Positions 1 through 7,561 of a stretch of 39,771 nucleotides of DNA are shown in pieces. A program made the translations under genes and the position numbers. The stretch lies in contig DVGZ01000014.1 in NCBI GenBank assembly GCA_018712435.1, forward strand, positions 1 through 39,771. Direction: 5' to 3'. This DNA is from Candidatus Caccousia avicola (GTDB lineage Bacteria; Bacillota; Clostridia; Oscillospirales; Acutalibacteraceae). The notes under the pieces are model-generated. The model ran no database searches. It saw only the letters and a list, made by a program, of their open reading frames with translations, and had not been told where the DNA came from. Every line of letters begins with the position of its first letter. The first letter of the stretch is position 1.

Positions 1-159
1 ATAAGCTGCGGGCGCTGAAATTGTAATTTCTGCGTCTCCAACAAACGGCACAAGATTTCCGTTTTCGTCGATGTGAATGTAATACCATGCGGAGCCATCC
101 TGTTCCATTTCTAAAGCCTGATTTTCCTGAAGTGCCTTGATAATGTCTACTTTTGTCAT
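1..159 (-). CDS. Small hypothetical protein, C-terminus off the window
   Basis: The frame is open from an ATG at 159 to the window edge (53 codons, no stop), beginning MTKVDIIKALQENQALEMEQ. An AAGGAG ribosome site lies about 9 bases upstream, and a consensus promoter with an embedded palindrome lies at 199-227, so this is a real, probably repressed gene. The visible protein is acidic and soluble, with no signal peptide or membrane segment. I do not recognise the family. Its AT-rich surroundings and its position left of a tRNA-derived attachment-like site suggest that it belongs to an integrated element extending to the left; that is inference. Confidence 0.6.
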   Translation of the reverse strand, partial: MTKVDIIKALQENQALEMEQDGSAWYYIHIDENGNLVPFVGDAEITISAPAAY

Positions 160-198
160 GTTAATCTCTCCTTTTCTTATTTCCTTGACTGTACCTTT

Positions 199-227
199 AT
201 TATACTACGTTATCATAGTATTGTCAA
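199..227 (-). promoter_or_regulatory. Consensus promoter with a 20-bp operator filling the spacer
   Basis: Read on the minus strand there is TTGACA (227-222), a 17-base spacer and TATAAT (204-199). The spacer is almost entirely an inverted repeat: arms ATACTATG and CGTAGTAT (one mismatch) around ATAA, at 202-221. The palindrome touches both hexamers. This is the usual layout of a site for a dimeric HTH repressor of phage or integrative-element type. Confidence 0.75.
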
Positions 228-280
228 GAGTTTTGGAAAAGTTTTTTAGAAAATTTTGTCATCCTCAGATCGCTTTATTT

Positions 281-303
281 TGTTAGTAACCGTGTTAGCA
301 ACC
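281..303. repeat. Two 11-bp direct repeats, possible integrase arm-type sites
   Basis: TGTTAGTAACC (281-291) and TGTTAGCAACC (293-303) differ at one base and repeat with a 12-bp period, about 80 bp inside the tRNA-fragment junction. Short direct repeats near an attachment site are often arm-type binding sites of tyrosine recombinases. No integrase is in the window, so the assignment is inferred from position. Confidence 0.4.
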
Positions 304-379
304 GAAACATGCTGTAACAAAACAACGTAGAAGAAAACCGCATGAAATCAAGGATTTTTGATAGAGATGCGGCTAAAAT

Positions 380-429
380 TCTGACTACGAATCAGAAGGT
401 CAGGGGTTCGAGTCCCTTCGGGCGCGCCA
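380..429 (+). mobile_element. attR-like 3' fragment of tRNA-Arg(ACG)
   Basis: The anticodon arm is complete: stem TCTGA/TCAGA with loop CTACGAA and anticodon ACG at 387-389. It is followed by a perfect T arm (AGGGG-TTCGAGT-CCCTT, 402-418), the 3' acceptor strand CGGGCGC, a discriminator G and an encoded CCA (427-429). There is no matching 5' acceptor strand (GCGCCCG) or D arm upstream, where the sequence is unrelated and AT-rich. This is therefore a 3' half, not a functional tRNA. It is what is left at the far end of an element that integrated into the 3' end of a tRNA gene. The full gene would lie to the left, off the window. Confidence 0.7.
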
Positions 430-486
430 AAAACGGAGTTCTCAAACGAGAACTCCGTTTTTTATGTTTCAGAAGGGACTCGAACC
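409..486. repeat. T-arm/terminator repeat unit, copy 1, with inverted T-arm copy
   Basis: Bases 409-463 (from the T loop through the terminator) recur almost unchanged at 646-701. Ten bases past the terminator, AAGGGACTCGAACC (473-486) is an exact inverted copy of the T-arm sequence at 405-418. The terminator is thus bracketed by inverted T-arm sequences. Confidence 0.75.
431..463 (+). terminator. Intrinsic terminator after the tRNA fragment
   Basis: A 13-bp perfect stem (AAACGGAGTTCTC / GAGAACTCCGTTT) with loop AAAC is followed by a T run. It begins directly after the encoded CCA, as expected for the terminator of the original tRNA gene. Confidence 0.85.
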
Positions 487-504
487 AGAGATCGGAGCGT
501 AAAG

Positions 505-528
505 AAAACGTGCCGGTGGCACGTTTTT
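505..528 (+). terminator. Hairpin with T run inside the inter-repeat segment
   Basis: AAAACGTGCC and GGCACGTTTT form a 10-bp stem around GGT and run into T residues. It lies in the 182-bp segment between the two tRNA-end copies, where I see no gene. It looks like a factor-independent terminator, possibly the end of a lost gene. Confidence 0.5.
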
Positions 529-645
529 AGCGACGAGAGCGCGCGGCGGGGCCCCGCACAGGCGGGGAGTCCGCGTGCCATCCGTGAATGAAGTGAAGGA
601 ACAAGCTGGATAACTAAGAAAAGCTTCCTGGGAGGACAGCGAAGC

Positions 646-724
646 CGAGTCCCTTCGGGCGCGCCAAAAACGGAGTTCTCAAACGAGAACTCCGTTTTTT
701 TATATTTCACAAGGGACTCGAACC
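646..724. repeat. T-arm/terminator repeat unit, copy 2
   Basis: This copy starts in the T loop (cgagtccctt), keeps the acceptor strand and CCA, contains the same 13-bp terminator hairpin (666-701), and again ends with the inverted T-arm sequence AAGGGACTCGAACC (711-724). The anticodon arm present in copy 1 is absent. It is probably a second attachment-type scar or a decayed tandem duplication. Confidence 0.7.
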
Positions 725-745
725 GAAATGTGTGATAGCTGGATA

Positions 746-774
746 TTGACATTATTTAGAAAATCCATTAAAAT
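746..774 (+). promoter_or_regulatory. Promoter of the small membrane protein gene
   Basis: TTGACA (746-751), a 17-base spacer and TAAAAT (769-774), about 48 bases before the ATG at 822. Confidence 0.65.
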
Positions 775-821
775 TTCCAATGCGGCATGAAAAAGAGGGA
801 AAAAAAGAGGAAGAAGATTTT

Positions 822-1262
822 ATGTACAATTATCGTCGGAACCTGCTGATTTTCAGCATCGCACTGTTAATTCTGGGAGTATTGCGCAGTATTTCGTTTG
901 TGATGAGCCTGGGAGTATGGCCCGCGCTCTTTGAAAACGCCGGAGAGGACATCGGGATGGTGATTTTCTATCTGGTGTCCGATATTTTGACCAGCTTTGG
1001 AGCGGTTATTTCCGCCATTATAGGAATCGTACTCAGAAAAAAGGACAAGGGCCTGATAAAGTGGAGCATCCTGTCGTTTATCATTGGCATCATGTTCCTG
1101 ACAAACACGTTTATAGCGATTGGAAACAGCAGCGGCGAATACAGCAGCTACAGCAGCCGCCGCGCAGTGGCTTACATGGGAGCGGCTCCCATTTTGCAGG
1201 GCATTTGCTATATCGGTGTAGAGAAAAACTGGGCGGAAAAAATGAAGAAATATCAGCAATAA
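822..1262 (+). CDS. Small integral membrane protein, unknown function
   Basis: The protein has 146 residues and starts MYNYRRNLLIFSIALLILG. The ATG at 822 is preferred over an in-frame ATG at 780, because a purine-rich AGAGGA ribosome site lies about 10 bases before 822 while none precedes 780. There are four hydrophobic stretches, near residues 8-30, 45-70, 78-98 and 118-132, with positively charged segments between them (RKKDKG around 72). A Ser/Tyr-rich patch near residue 105 probably faces outside. No catalytic motif is visible and I do not recognise the family. It has its own promoter and is closed by a terminator, so it is a single-gene transcript. Confidence 0.7.
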   Translation: MYNYRRNLLIFSIALLILGVLRSISFVMSLGVWPALFENAGEDIGMVIFYLVSDILTSFGAVISAIIGIVLRKKDKGLIKWSILSFIIGIMFLTNTFIAIGNSSGEYSSYSSRRAVAYMGAAPILQGICYIGVEKNWAEKMKKYQQ

Positions 1263-1278
1263 TCCATTCCATACAGCG

Positions 1279-1322
1279 AAACAGCGGCAACTTGACAAAG
1301 CGTCAAGTTCGCCGCTGTTTTT
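1279..1322 (+). terminator. Intrinsic terminator after the membrane protein gene
   Basis: AACAGCGGCAACTTGAC pairs with GTCAAGTTCGCCGCTGTT with one bulge, followed by TTTTT. It separates the membrane protein gene from the methyltransferase gene. Confidence 0.85.
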
Positions 1323-1357
1323 CCATATTGCCTGGGAAACAAGGGAGGATGAAAAAT

Positions 1358-2035
1358 ATGATATTGGAGAAAATGGATGACTTTTTTAACAACCGAATCG
1401 ACGGTTACGAGGAGCATCAGTTAAACGCGATTGCCTCAGCAAAAGAATTCTACCCGTTTACCGCTGAACATCTGCCGATGGACGCGGAAGCCCGCGTTCT
1501 GGATTTGGGCTGTGGGACCGGGCTGGAGCTTGGATATTACTTTGACTTGAATCCGACCGCACGGGTTACCGGGATTGATATGGCGGAAAAGCTTCTGGAG
1601 ACGTTGAAGAACAAATATGCCGAAAAGAACCTGACCGTGATCCACGGCTCCTATTTTGACGTTCCCTTTGGACAAAGCTGCTATGACGCTGTTGTCTCGG
1701 TGGAATCGCTGCATCACTTTACAAAGGAAGAAAAAATACCGCTGTATACCAAAATTTTTCAGGCTCTGCGGCCGGACGGCTGTTTTCTGCTGACGGATTA
1801 TTTTTCCCTTTCGGAGAGCGAAGAAACCTTTTTCAGACAGGAGCTTCTGAGACTGAAAGCGGAGCAGGGAATCTCCGACAGTGAGTTTTATCATTATGAC
1901 ACGCCGCTGACGGTGGATCATGAAATACAAGCTTTGCGCGCGGCCGGATTTTCCCAAATTGAGATTTTAGGCCAGTGGGGCCCGACACATACCATACAGG
2001 CGAAAAAATCGGATTGCCCGAATGGAGAGAGTTGA
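1358..2035 (+). CDS. Class I SAM-dependent methyltransferase
   Basis: The protein has 225 residues. The start at 1358 is 9 bases after AGGGAGG; an in-frame ATG at 1349 overlaps that ribosome site and is unlikely. The Rossmann-fold motif I VLDLGCGTG is near residue 48, followed by the acidic motif II loop (VTGIDM) near 70 and the motif IV region (YDAVVSVESLHHF) near 115, as in small-molecule methyltransferases of the Methyltransf_25/11 group. SAM binding is well supported, but the methyl acceptor cannot be told from sequence. The gene is convergent with the PocR-AraC gene, with only 54 bases between them and no visible terminator. Confidence 0.85.
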   Translation: MILEKMDDFFNNRIDGYEEHQLNAIASAKEFYPFTAEHLPMDAEARVLDLGCGTGLELGYYFDLNPTARVTGIDMAEKLLETLKNKYAEKNLTVIHGSYFDVPFGQSCYDAVVSVESLHHFTKEEKIPLYTKIFQALRPDGCFLLTDYFSLSESEETFFRQELLRLKAEQGISDSEFYHYDTPLTVDHEIQALRAAGFSQIEILGQWGPTHTIQAKKSDCPNGES

Positions 2036-2089
2036 ACAAAAATCCAGTATTTCGAACAGAACGCACTATCTTTTCCCACCCGAAACGAT

Positions 2090-3004
2090 CTATACTGGAG
2101 CATGGAAGGATTTCATTTCCTCCGCGGCGGCGGAATCATCCGAAGCGCCTGGGAGAGTTCTCGCGTCCGACGCGTATTTGCGGCGGTATTCGCGGGGCGT
2201 CATCCCCATCTGACGGCGAAACAGACGGAAAAAATAATTGTAGTCCCGGATCCCGACACGGCGGCAGATTTCAGCGTTTGTGAGATTGCCGGAGGTCAGA
2301 AGGGACGCGGCCGTCTGGATTCGCAGCCGTGAGATATAATCGGAAATCCCGCAGCCGAACATCTCCTTGGAGAGATGATACAGCGAGGTGCGGCTGATCC
2401 CGAACTCCCGGCAGATCCGTTCCCCGGAAAGATCCTCGTGCAGATGCTGCTCCAGAAAGCGGCTCAGGCGGGCCTGGATGCTGTCTGGGGCCAGACGTGC
2501 GAGACGGGCCTGATACATGGCGTTTGCCGCCAGCATCAGCAGATCGGCGGCGGATTGCAGTACGCGGTAAGGGGTGCGCGTGAGTCCAGTGTAGGCGCTG
2601 TGCAGAAGCGCTTCGGGAATCCCGTAGGGCGCGCAGCACTTTTTCACCTGCTCCCACTCCGCTTCCTCGTCCGCTCCCTGCACAATATGGCTCAGCAGCA
2701 GGTACCCCACGGTCGCGCCCCCGGCGCGGATCGGCGCGATCACTTCGATCAGCCCGGCATGGCATGGATACACAATCGCTTCCTTTTGGCGGCAGGCCAT
2801 GCGGCAGGCGTTGCGGTCGCAGGAGCGGCAGGCTTCGCTGCCTGCGGGCGTACTGCGGATCAGGCGGCAGAATTCCGGGCGATCCTTGGGATAGGACAAA
2901 ATGTCCTCCCCCCACGCGTCAAAGACAACCGTGCGGATCCCGGTCAATTCATAAAAATCACGCAGCAGTACCTGAAGCTCTGTCGTCTCAAATACGGCGA
3001 GCAA
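2090..3004 (-). CDS. PocR-domain AraC-family regulator, probably of the arabinose genes
   Basis: The protein has 304 residues. The start is TTG at 3004, about 8 bases after a GGAGG ribosome site. Residues about 1-160 are a PocR-type sensory domain with a Cys cluster (SEACRSCDRNACRMAC, then YPCHAG) typical of PocR ligand-binding domains. The C-terminal 100 residues carry two AraC helix-turn-helix motifs (ICREFGISRTSLYHL and ICRRVGIRDYNYFFRLFRRQ, ending MTPREYRRKY). It diverges from the kinase-araA-araD set with about 100 bases between, so it is the obvious candidate activator. The inducer is not known; PocR domains were first described in propanediol/cobalamin control but occur widely in clostridial sugar regulators. 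Confidence 0.85.
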   Translation of the reverse strand: MLAVFETTELQVLLRDFYELTGIRTVVFDAWGEDILSYPKDRPEFCRLIRSTPAGSEACRSCDRNACRMACRQKEAIVYPCHAGLIEVIAPIRAGGATVGYLLLSHIVQGADEEAEWEQVKKCCAPYGIPEALLHSAYTGLTRTPYRVLQSAADLLMLAANAMYQARLARLAPDSIQARLSRFLEQHLHEDLSGERICREFGISRTSLYHLSKEMFGCGISDYISRLRIQTAASLLTSGNLTNAEICRRVGIRDYNYFFRLFRRQMGMTPREYRRKYASDARTLPGASDDSAAAEEMKSFHAPV

Positions 3005-3039
3005 AAGCTGCCCCTCCTTCCGTTTCGTTTATTCTATCT

Positions 3040-3068
3040 ATTATACGCCGTGGCCGCCCTTCCCGCAA
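3040..3068 (-). promoter_or_regulatory. Promoter of the PocR-AraC regulator
   Basis: On the minus strand, TATAAT (3045-3040) lies 17 bases from a weak TTGCGG (3068-3063). The regulator start at 3004 is about 36 bases downstream. Confidence 0.55.
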
Positions 3069-3108
3069 GGACGGCGCCGCGTAAATCTGATAAGGCGGTG
3101 ATCTCTTT

Positions 3109-4689
3109 ATGATTCAATGGAACAAGACGGCGCTCGGCATCGAGCTGGGCTCCACACGCATCAAGGCTGTTTTGATCGGTCCCGATCACTCTGTATTGGC
3201 CAGCGGCGCGCACGACTGGGAAAACCGGTTTGAGGACGGCTACTGGACCTATCATCTCGACGACGCATGGGCGGGCGTACAGGACGCTTACGCCAAGATG
3301 GCAGCCGAGGTCAAGGAAAAATACGGCGAGACGGTGACAACAATCGGCGCGCTCGGCTTCTCGGCCATGATGCACGGCTATCTGCCGTTTGACGCCGAGG
3401 GCAACCAGCTTGCCGGCTTCCGCACCTGGCGCAACACCACGACGGAGCAGGCCGCGGCGGCGCTGAGCGAGCTGTTCTCCTTCAACATCCCGCAGCGCTG
3501 GAGCGTGGCGCACCTGTATCAGGCGATTCTGAACGGCGAAGCGCACACGGCGAAGATTGATTTCCTCACCACACTCGCGGGTTATCTGCACTGGAAGCTG
3601 ACGGGCCGCAGAGTCATGGGTGTGGGCGAAGCATCCGGCATGTTCCCGATCGACAGCAAAACCGGCACCTATGACGCCGATATGCTCGCGAAGTTCGACG
3701 CGATTGTCGCACCGGGCACGCTGGCAAAGCCGCTGGTGGAGCTGCTGCCGGAGGTGCTCTCCGCGGGCGAGGACGCAGGCGTTCTGACTCCCGAGGGCGC
3801 GAAGCTGCTCGACCCCACCGGTCAATTGCAGCCGGGCATTCCGATGGCTCCGCCGGAGGGCGACGCCGGAACGGGCATGGCCGCGACGAACAGCGTGGCG
3901 GAGCGCACCGGCAACGTGTCCGCCGGTACGAGCGTGTTCGCCATGATCGTTTTGGAGCGCGCTCTTTCGACGCTGTACCCGGAGATCGACATGGTGACAA
4001 CGCCGTCCGGTAAGCCGGTGGCTATGGTGCACTGCAACACCTGCACCTCCGATCTCGACGCATGGGTGCGTCTGCTCGGCGAGATGGCCGAAGCGGCGGG
4101 CGCTTCCCTGAAAAAGCCCCAGCTGTACGATCTCTTCTATGAGAAGGCTCTCGCGGGCGATCCCGACTGCGGCGGCCTTATCAACTATAACTATTACTCC
4201 GGCGAGCCGGTCACGGGCGTGGACGGCGGCCGTCCGCTGTTTATGCGCCGTCCCGACGCAAAGCTGACGCTGGCGAACTTTGCGCGCGTGCAGCTCTACT
4301 CCGCGATGGCCACGCTCAAGCTCGGCATGGATATCCTGTTTGAGAAGGAGAACGTCAAGGTCGATACGCTGCTCGGTCATGGCGGACTGTTCAAGACGCC
4401 GGTCGTCGGCCAGAGACTGCTGGCAGGCGCGCTGAACGTACCGGTCGCCGTGATGGAGACGGCGGGCGAGGGCGGCCCCTGGGGCATGGCGGTGCTCGCA
4501 GCCTACCGTGTGAACAAGGAAGAGGGCGAGACGCTCGAAGCGTACCTGGAGAATAAGGTTTTCGCGGGCGCGAAAAAGACGGTGGAGCAGCCGGTCGCGG
4601 CGGACGTCGCGGGCTTTGCGAAGTTCATTGCGGACTATCGCAGCGGCCTGATGGCGGAGAAGGCGGCGGTCGAAGCCCTGCCGATGTGA
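3109..4689 (+). CDS. FGGY-family carbohydrate kinase, probable L-ribulokinase
   Basis: The protein has 526 residues and an AAGGCGGTG ribosome site about 8 bases upstream. The N-terminal phosphate-1 motif [14 protein letters not shown] and the central nucleotide-binding segment ([13 protein letters not shown]) are those of FGGY kinases. It does not look like classical AraB and is closer to xylulokinase-like members. Because it is followed directly by araA and araD, the inferred reaction is ATP-dependent phosphorylation of L-ribulose to L-ribulose 5-phosphate in the cytoplasm. This would be a case of AraB function in a different FGGY subgroup. A different pentulose substrate remains possible. 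Confidence 0.85.
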   Translation: MIQWNKTALGIELGSTRIKAVLIGPDHSVLASGAHDWENRFEDGYWTYHLDDAWAGVQDAYAKMAAEVKEKYGETVTTIGALGFSAMMHGYLPFDAEGNQLAGFRTWRNTTTEQAAAALSELFSFNIPQRWSVAHLYQAILNGEAHTAKIDFLTTLAGYLHWKLTGRRVMGVGEASGMFPIDSKTGTYDADMLAKFDAIVAPGTLAKPLVELLPEVLSAGEDAGVLTPEGAKLLDPTGQLQPGIPMAPPEGDAGTGMAATNSVAERTGNVSAGTSVFAMIVLERALSTLYPEIDMVTTPSGKPVAMVHCNTCTSDLDAWVRLLGEMAEAAGASLKKPQLYDLFYEKALAGDPDCGGLINYNYYSGEPVTGVDGGRPLFMRRPDAKLTLANFARVQLYSAMATLKLGMDILFEKENVKVDTLLGHGGLFKTPVVGQRLLAGALNVPVAVMETAGEGGPWGMAVLAAYRVNKEEGETLEAYLENKVFAGAKKTVEQPVAADVAGFAKFIADYRSGLMAEKAAVEALPM

Positions 4690-4786
4690 CAAAAAGAGCG
4701 CAGCGAATTTTTGCGGGCGCGAAGCCTGCGTGCAGTCCAGCCATTGCATCAATACAAAGATAACAACCGAAAAGGAGACGATTTCC

Positions 4787-6259
4787 ATGATGAAGGATTA
4801 CCAGTTCTGGTTTGTGGTTGGCAGCCAGTTCCTGTATGGACCGCAAGTCCTTGAAACTGTGGCGCAGCGCGCCGCCGAGATGACGGAGAAGCTCAACGCT
4901 TCCGGCAAGCTGCCCTGCAAGCTGGTCTATAAAGTCACGGCCAAGACCAACAAGGAGATTGCGGACGTGGTGCGCGAGGCCAACTACGATCCCTCCTGCG
5001 CTGGTATCATTACCTGGTGCCATACGTTCAGCCCCTCCAAGATGTGGATCAACGGCTTTGTGGATTTGCAGAAGCCCTACTGCCATTTTGCGACGCAGTA
5101 CAACCGCGAGATCCCGAACGAAGAGATCGACATGGATTTCATGAACCTGAACCAGGCGGCGCACGGCGACCGCGAGCACGGGTTCATTGCGGCCCGCCTG
5201 CGCATGCCGCGCAAGGTTATTGCCGGTTACTGGCAGGATGAGGACGTGCAGGAGCGTCTCGGCTCCTGGATGCGCGCCGCTGTCGGCGTGGCGTTCAGCA
5301 AGAGCCTGAAGGTGATGCGCTTCGGCGACAACATGCGCGAGGTTGCCGTCACCGAGGGCGATAAGGTCGAGGTGCAGGCGAAGCTCGGCTGGCAGGTGAA
5401 CACCTGGCCGGTGGGCAAGCTGGTTGAGACGATGAACGAGGTCACGGACGCGGAGATCGACGCGCTGATGGATGAATACCGCGCTTCCTATGAGATTGCC
5501 ACGGACAACATTGAGTCCATCCGCTATCAGGCCCGCGAGGAGATCGCGATGAAGAAGATGTTCGACGCCGAAGGCTGCAAGGCGTTCTCGAATACCTTCC
5601 AGGATCTGTACGGCATGCGTCAGCTGCCCGGCCTGGCCAGCCAGCACCTGATGGCGCAGGGCTACGGCTACGGCGGCGAGGGCGACTGGAAGGTCGCGGC
5701 TATGACCAGCATCCTCAAGGCCATGAGCGAGGGACAGACGGGCGGCACCGCTTTCATGGAGGATTATACCTATCATCTGGAAAAGGGCAATGAATACAGC
5801 CTGGGCGCACATATGCTGGAGGTCTGCCCGTCCGTCGCGGCGGAGAAGCCCCGCATTGAGGTGCATCCGCTCGGCATCGGCGACCGCGAGGATCCGGCGC
5901 GTCTCGTGTTCGAGGGCCACGAGGGCAAGGCGATTGTGGTCAGCCTGGTGGACATGGGCGGCCGTCTGCGCCTGATCTGCCAGGACATCGAGTGCGTCAA
6001 GCCGATCATGCCCATGCCGAACCTGCCGGTCGCGCGTGTGATGTGGAAGGCCATGCCGAACCTCACCACGGGTGTGGAGTGCTGGATCACCGCCGGCGGC
6101 GCGCACCACACGGTGCTCAGCTATGACGTGACCGCCGAGCAGATGAAGGATTGGGCAACGATGATGGACATTGAATTTGTCCACATCACGAAGGATACGA
6201 CCGTTGAGAGCCTGGAGCATGATCTGTTCCTCGCCGATCTCGCGTGGAAGCTGAAGTAA
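4787..6259 (+). CDS. araA: L-arabinose isomerase
   Basis: The protein has 490 residues, close to the usual 490-500. The start at 4787 (MMKDYQFWFVVGSQFLYG) is 9 bases after AAGGAG. It converts L-arabinose to L-ribulose. The N-terminal FVVGSQFLYG segment is characteristic of AraA. Segments bearing the metal-binding glutamates and histidine are present: EGDWK near residue 302, FMEDYTYH near 325 and GAHMLEV near 343. The gene is 97 bases downstream of the kinase and 15 bases upstream of araD, so it sits in the middle of a pentose operon. Confidence 0.97.
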   Translation: MMKDYQFWFVVGSQFLYGPQVLETVAQRAAEMTEKLNASGKLPCKLVYKVTAKTNKEIADVVREANYDPSCAGIITWCHTFSPSKMWINGFVDLQKPYCHFATQYNREIPNEEIDMDFMNLNQAAHGDREHGFIAARLRMPRKVIAGYWQDEDVQERLGSWMRAAVGVAFSKSLKVMRFGDNMREVAVTEGDKVEVQAKLGWQVNTWPVGKLVETMNEVTDAEIDALMDEYRASYEIATDNIESIRYQAREEIAMKKMFDAEGCKAFSNTFQDLYGMRQLPGLASQHLMAQGYGYGGEGDWKVAAMTSILKAMSEGQTGGTAFMEDYTYHLEKGNEYSLGAHMLEVCPSVAAEKPRIEVHPLGIGDREDPARLVFEGHEGKAIVVSLVDMGGRLRLICQDIECVKPIMPMPNLPVARVMWKAMPNLTTGVECWITAGGAHHTVLSYDVTAEQMKDWATMMDIEFVHITKDTTVESLEHDLFLADLAWKLK

Positions 6260-6274
6260 GAAGGAGGTTCCCTT

Positions 6275-6970
6275 ATGCTGGAACAACTGAAACAGCAGGT
6301 TTATGAAGCCAATATGGAGCTGCCCCGCCGTGGGCTTGTCACCTACACCTGGGGCAACGTTTCGGGCATTGACCGCGAAAGCGGCCTGTTTGTCATCAAG
6401 CCGTCCGGCGTGGAATACGACGAGCTGCGCCCGGAGGATCTGGTGGTGCTCGATCTGAACGGCAACAAGGTGGAGGGCAAGCTGAATCCCTCCTCCGACA
6501 CCAAGACGCACATCGAGCTTTACAAGGCGTTCCCGGAGCTGGGCGGTATCGTTCACACGCACAGCACGCACGCGGTGGCGTGGGCGCAGGCGGGACGCGA
6601 TATCCCGTGCTTTGGCACGACGCACGCCGATTATTTCTACGGTCCTGTTCCCTGCGCGCGTGCGCTGACGCAGGAGGAGATTGACGAGGACTATGAGAAG
6701 AACACCGGCAAGGTGATCATCGAAGCGTTCCGCGGCCGGAACATCCAGCCGATGCATGTTCCCGGTGTAGTCTGCTCGAGCCACGGCCCGTTCACCTGGG
6801 GCAAGGACGCCGCGCAGGCGGTGTACCATGCCGTCGTTCTGGAGGAGGTCGCGAAGATGGCGCTCCTGACCCTCCAAATCGATCCGAACGCCGCTCCCGC
6901 TCCCCAGCGCATCCAGGACAAACACTTCCTGCGCAAACACGGCCCCAACGCCTACTACGGTCAAGGCTGA
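6275..6970 (+). CDS. araD: L-ribulose-5-phosphate 4-epimerase
   Basis: The protein has 231 residues, the full family length, and follows AGAAGGAGG. It converts L-ribulose 5-phosphate to D-xylulose 5-phosphate, feeding the pentose phosphate pathway. The class II aldolase/AraD zinc site is visible: HTH at residues 94-96 in the [10 protein letters not shown] segment, and the later SSHGPFTWG histidine. The substrate-loop residues TWGNVS (25-30) and KPSGVEY (42-48) are present. The stop codon TGA is the centre of a GGCTGAGCC palindrome that begins a dispersed repeat (see 6963). Confidence 0.97.
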   Translation: MLEQLKQQVYEANMELPRRGLVTYTWGNVSGIDRESGLFVIKPSGVEYDELRPEDLVVLDLNGNKVEGKLNPSSDTKTHIELYKAFPELGGIVHTHSTHAVAWAQAGRDIPCFGTTHADYFYGPVPCARALTQEEIDEDYEKNTGKVIIEAFRGRNIQPMHVPGVVCSSHGPFTWGKDAAQAVYHAVVLEEVAKMALLTLQIDPNAAPAPQRIQDKHFLRKHGPNAYYGQG

Positions 6971-7180
6971 GCCTTGACACAAGTCGCGCACACCGCCAAG
7001 GCTGAGCCTTGACGCAAATCGCGCACACCGCCTCCGGCGGTGAACCATGGTAAAGCACATCGACCCCTCTGCGATCTCACGTCGCAGAGGGGTCTTTCTA
7101 TGCGGCCCGCGGCCCGGTCACGGAGCAGCACGGAGGGTTGGCTGCGGTTTTCAGCGGGGTGCGGGTTTTGGTTCCGACAA
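6963..7180 (+). repeat. Dispersed 3'-end repeat, copy A (stop-codon palindrome plus terminator)
   Basis: The element starts with GGCTGAGCC (6965-6973), whose TGA is the araD stop. A 35-bp segment including this palindrome is tandemly duplicated (6963-6997 and 6998-7032). A 13-bp terminator hairpin follows (7062-7094), then a tail with a cacggagcagcacgg block. The same order of parts recurs at 23284 and, inverted, at 23627, in both cases at gene 3' ends. Confidence 0.8.
7062..7097 (+). terminator. Terminator of the arabinose operon (within repeat A)
   Basis: GACCCCTCTGCGA and TCGCAGAGGGGTC form a 13-bp perfect stem with a 7-base loop, followed by a short T tract (TTTCT). Confidence 0.8.
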
Positions 7181-7214
7181 ATTTTACCGGTCTGTGAATT
7201 CTTCGCGCGCGTTG

Positions 7215-7243
7215 TTTACGCGTTTTGCGCTTTATGCTATAAT
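7215..7243 (+). promoter_or_regulatory. Promoter upstream of the CPBP protease gene
   Basis: TTTACG (7215-7220), 17 bases, then a perfect TATAAT (7238-7243). It implies a leader of about 310 bases before the start at 7562, much of it GC-rich repeat. Confidence 0.5.
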
Positions 7244-7411
7244 AAACGCAAACAGGCTGAGCCTGCACGCAGCGGCCCGCGCGTTGGCGTAGTGTCAAAA
7301 CATCACCCCGGCGGCGCGGGACGGTCTTACCTTGCTCCCGTGTTGCTCTATGGCAGCAGCGCGGGCTGATGGGCGTGAAGCATGCACACGGCCGGGACGG
7401 CGAAGCCGTCT

Positions 7412-7497
7412 TGCGCGAATTGCCCGCCGCAGGCGCGGCGGAGCCGTCTTGCGCGACCTGCTCACCGCAGGTGCGCGAATTGCCCGCCGCAGGCGCG
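7412..7497. repeat. GC-rich direct repeats in the CPBP gene leader
   Basis: A 26-bp segment at 7412-7437 is repeated exactly at 7472-7497, with a diverged copy between them (about 7450-7471). The unit has a GCGCGAATTGCCCGCCGCAG core and lies in the untranslated leader of the downstream gene. Confidence 0.7.
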
Positions 7498-7561
7498 AGG
7501 GACAGTCTGAACAGGCTTCTGTATTGTTCTATAGTAACCAAGGAAAGGGGGATTTCCCCAC

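Noticed and set aside
380..429. A functional tRNA-Arg gene
   Set aside because: There is no 5' acceptor strand or D arm that can pair. Only the 3' half is present.
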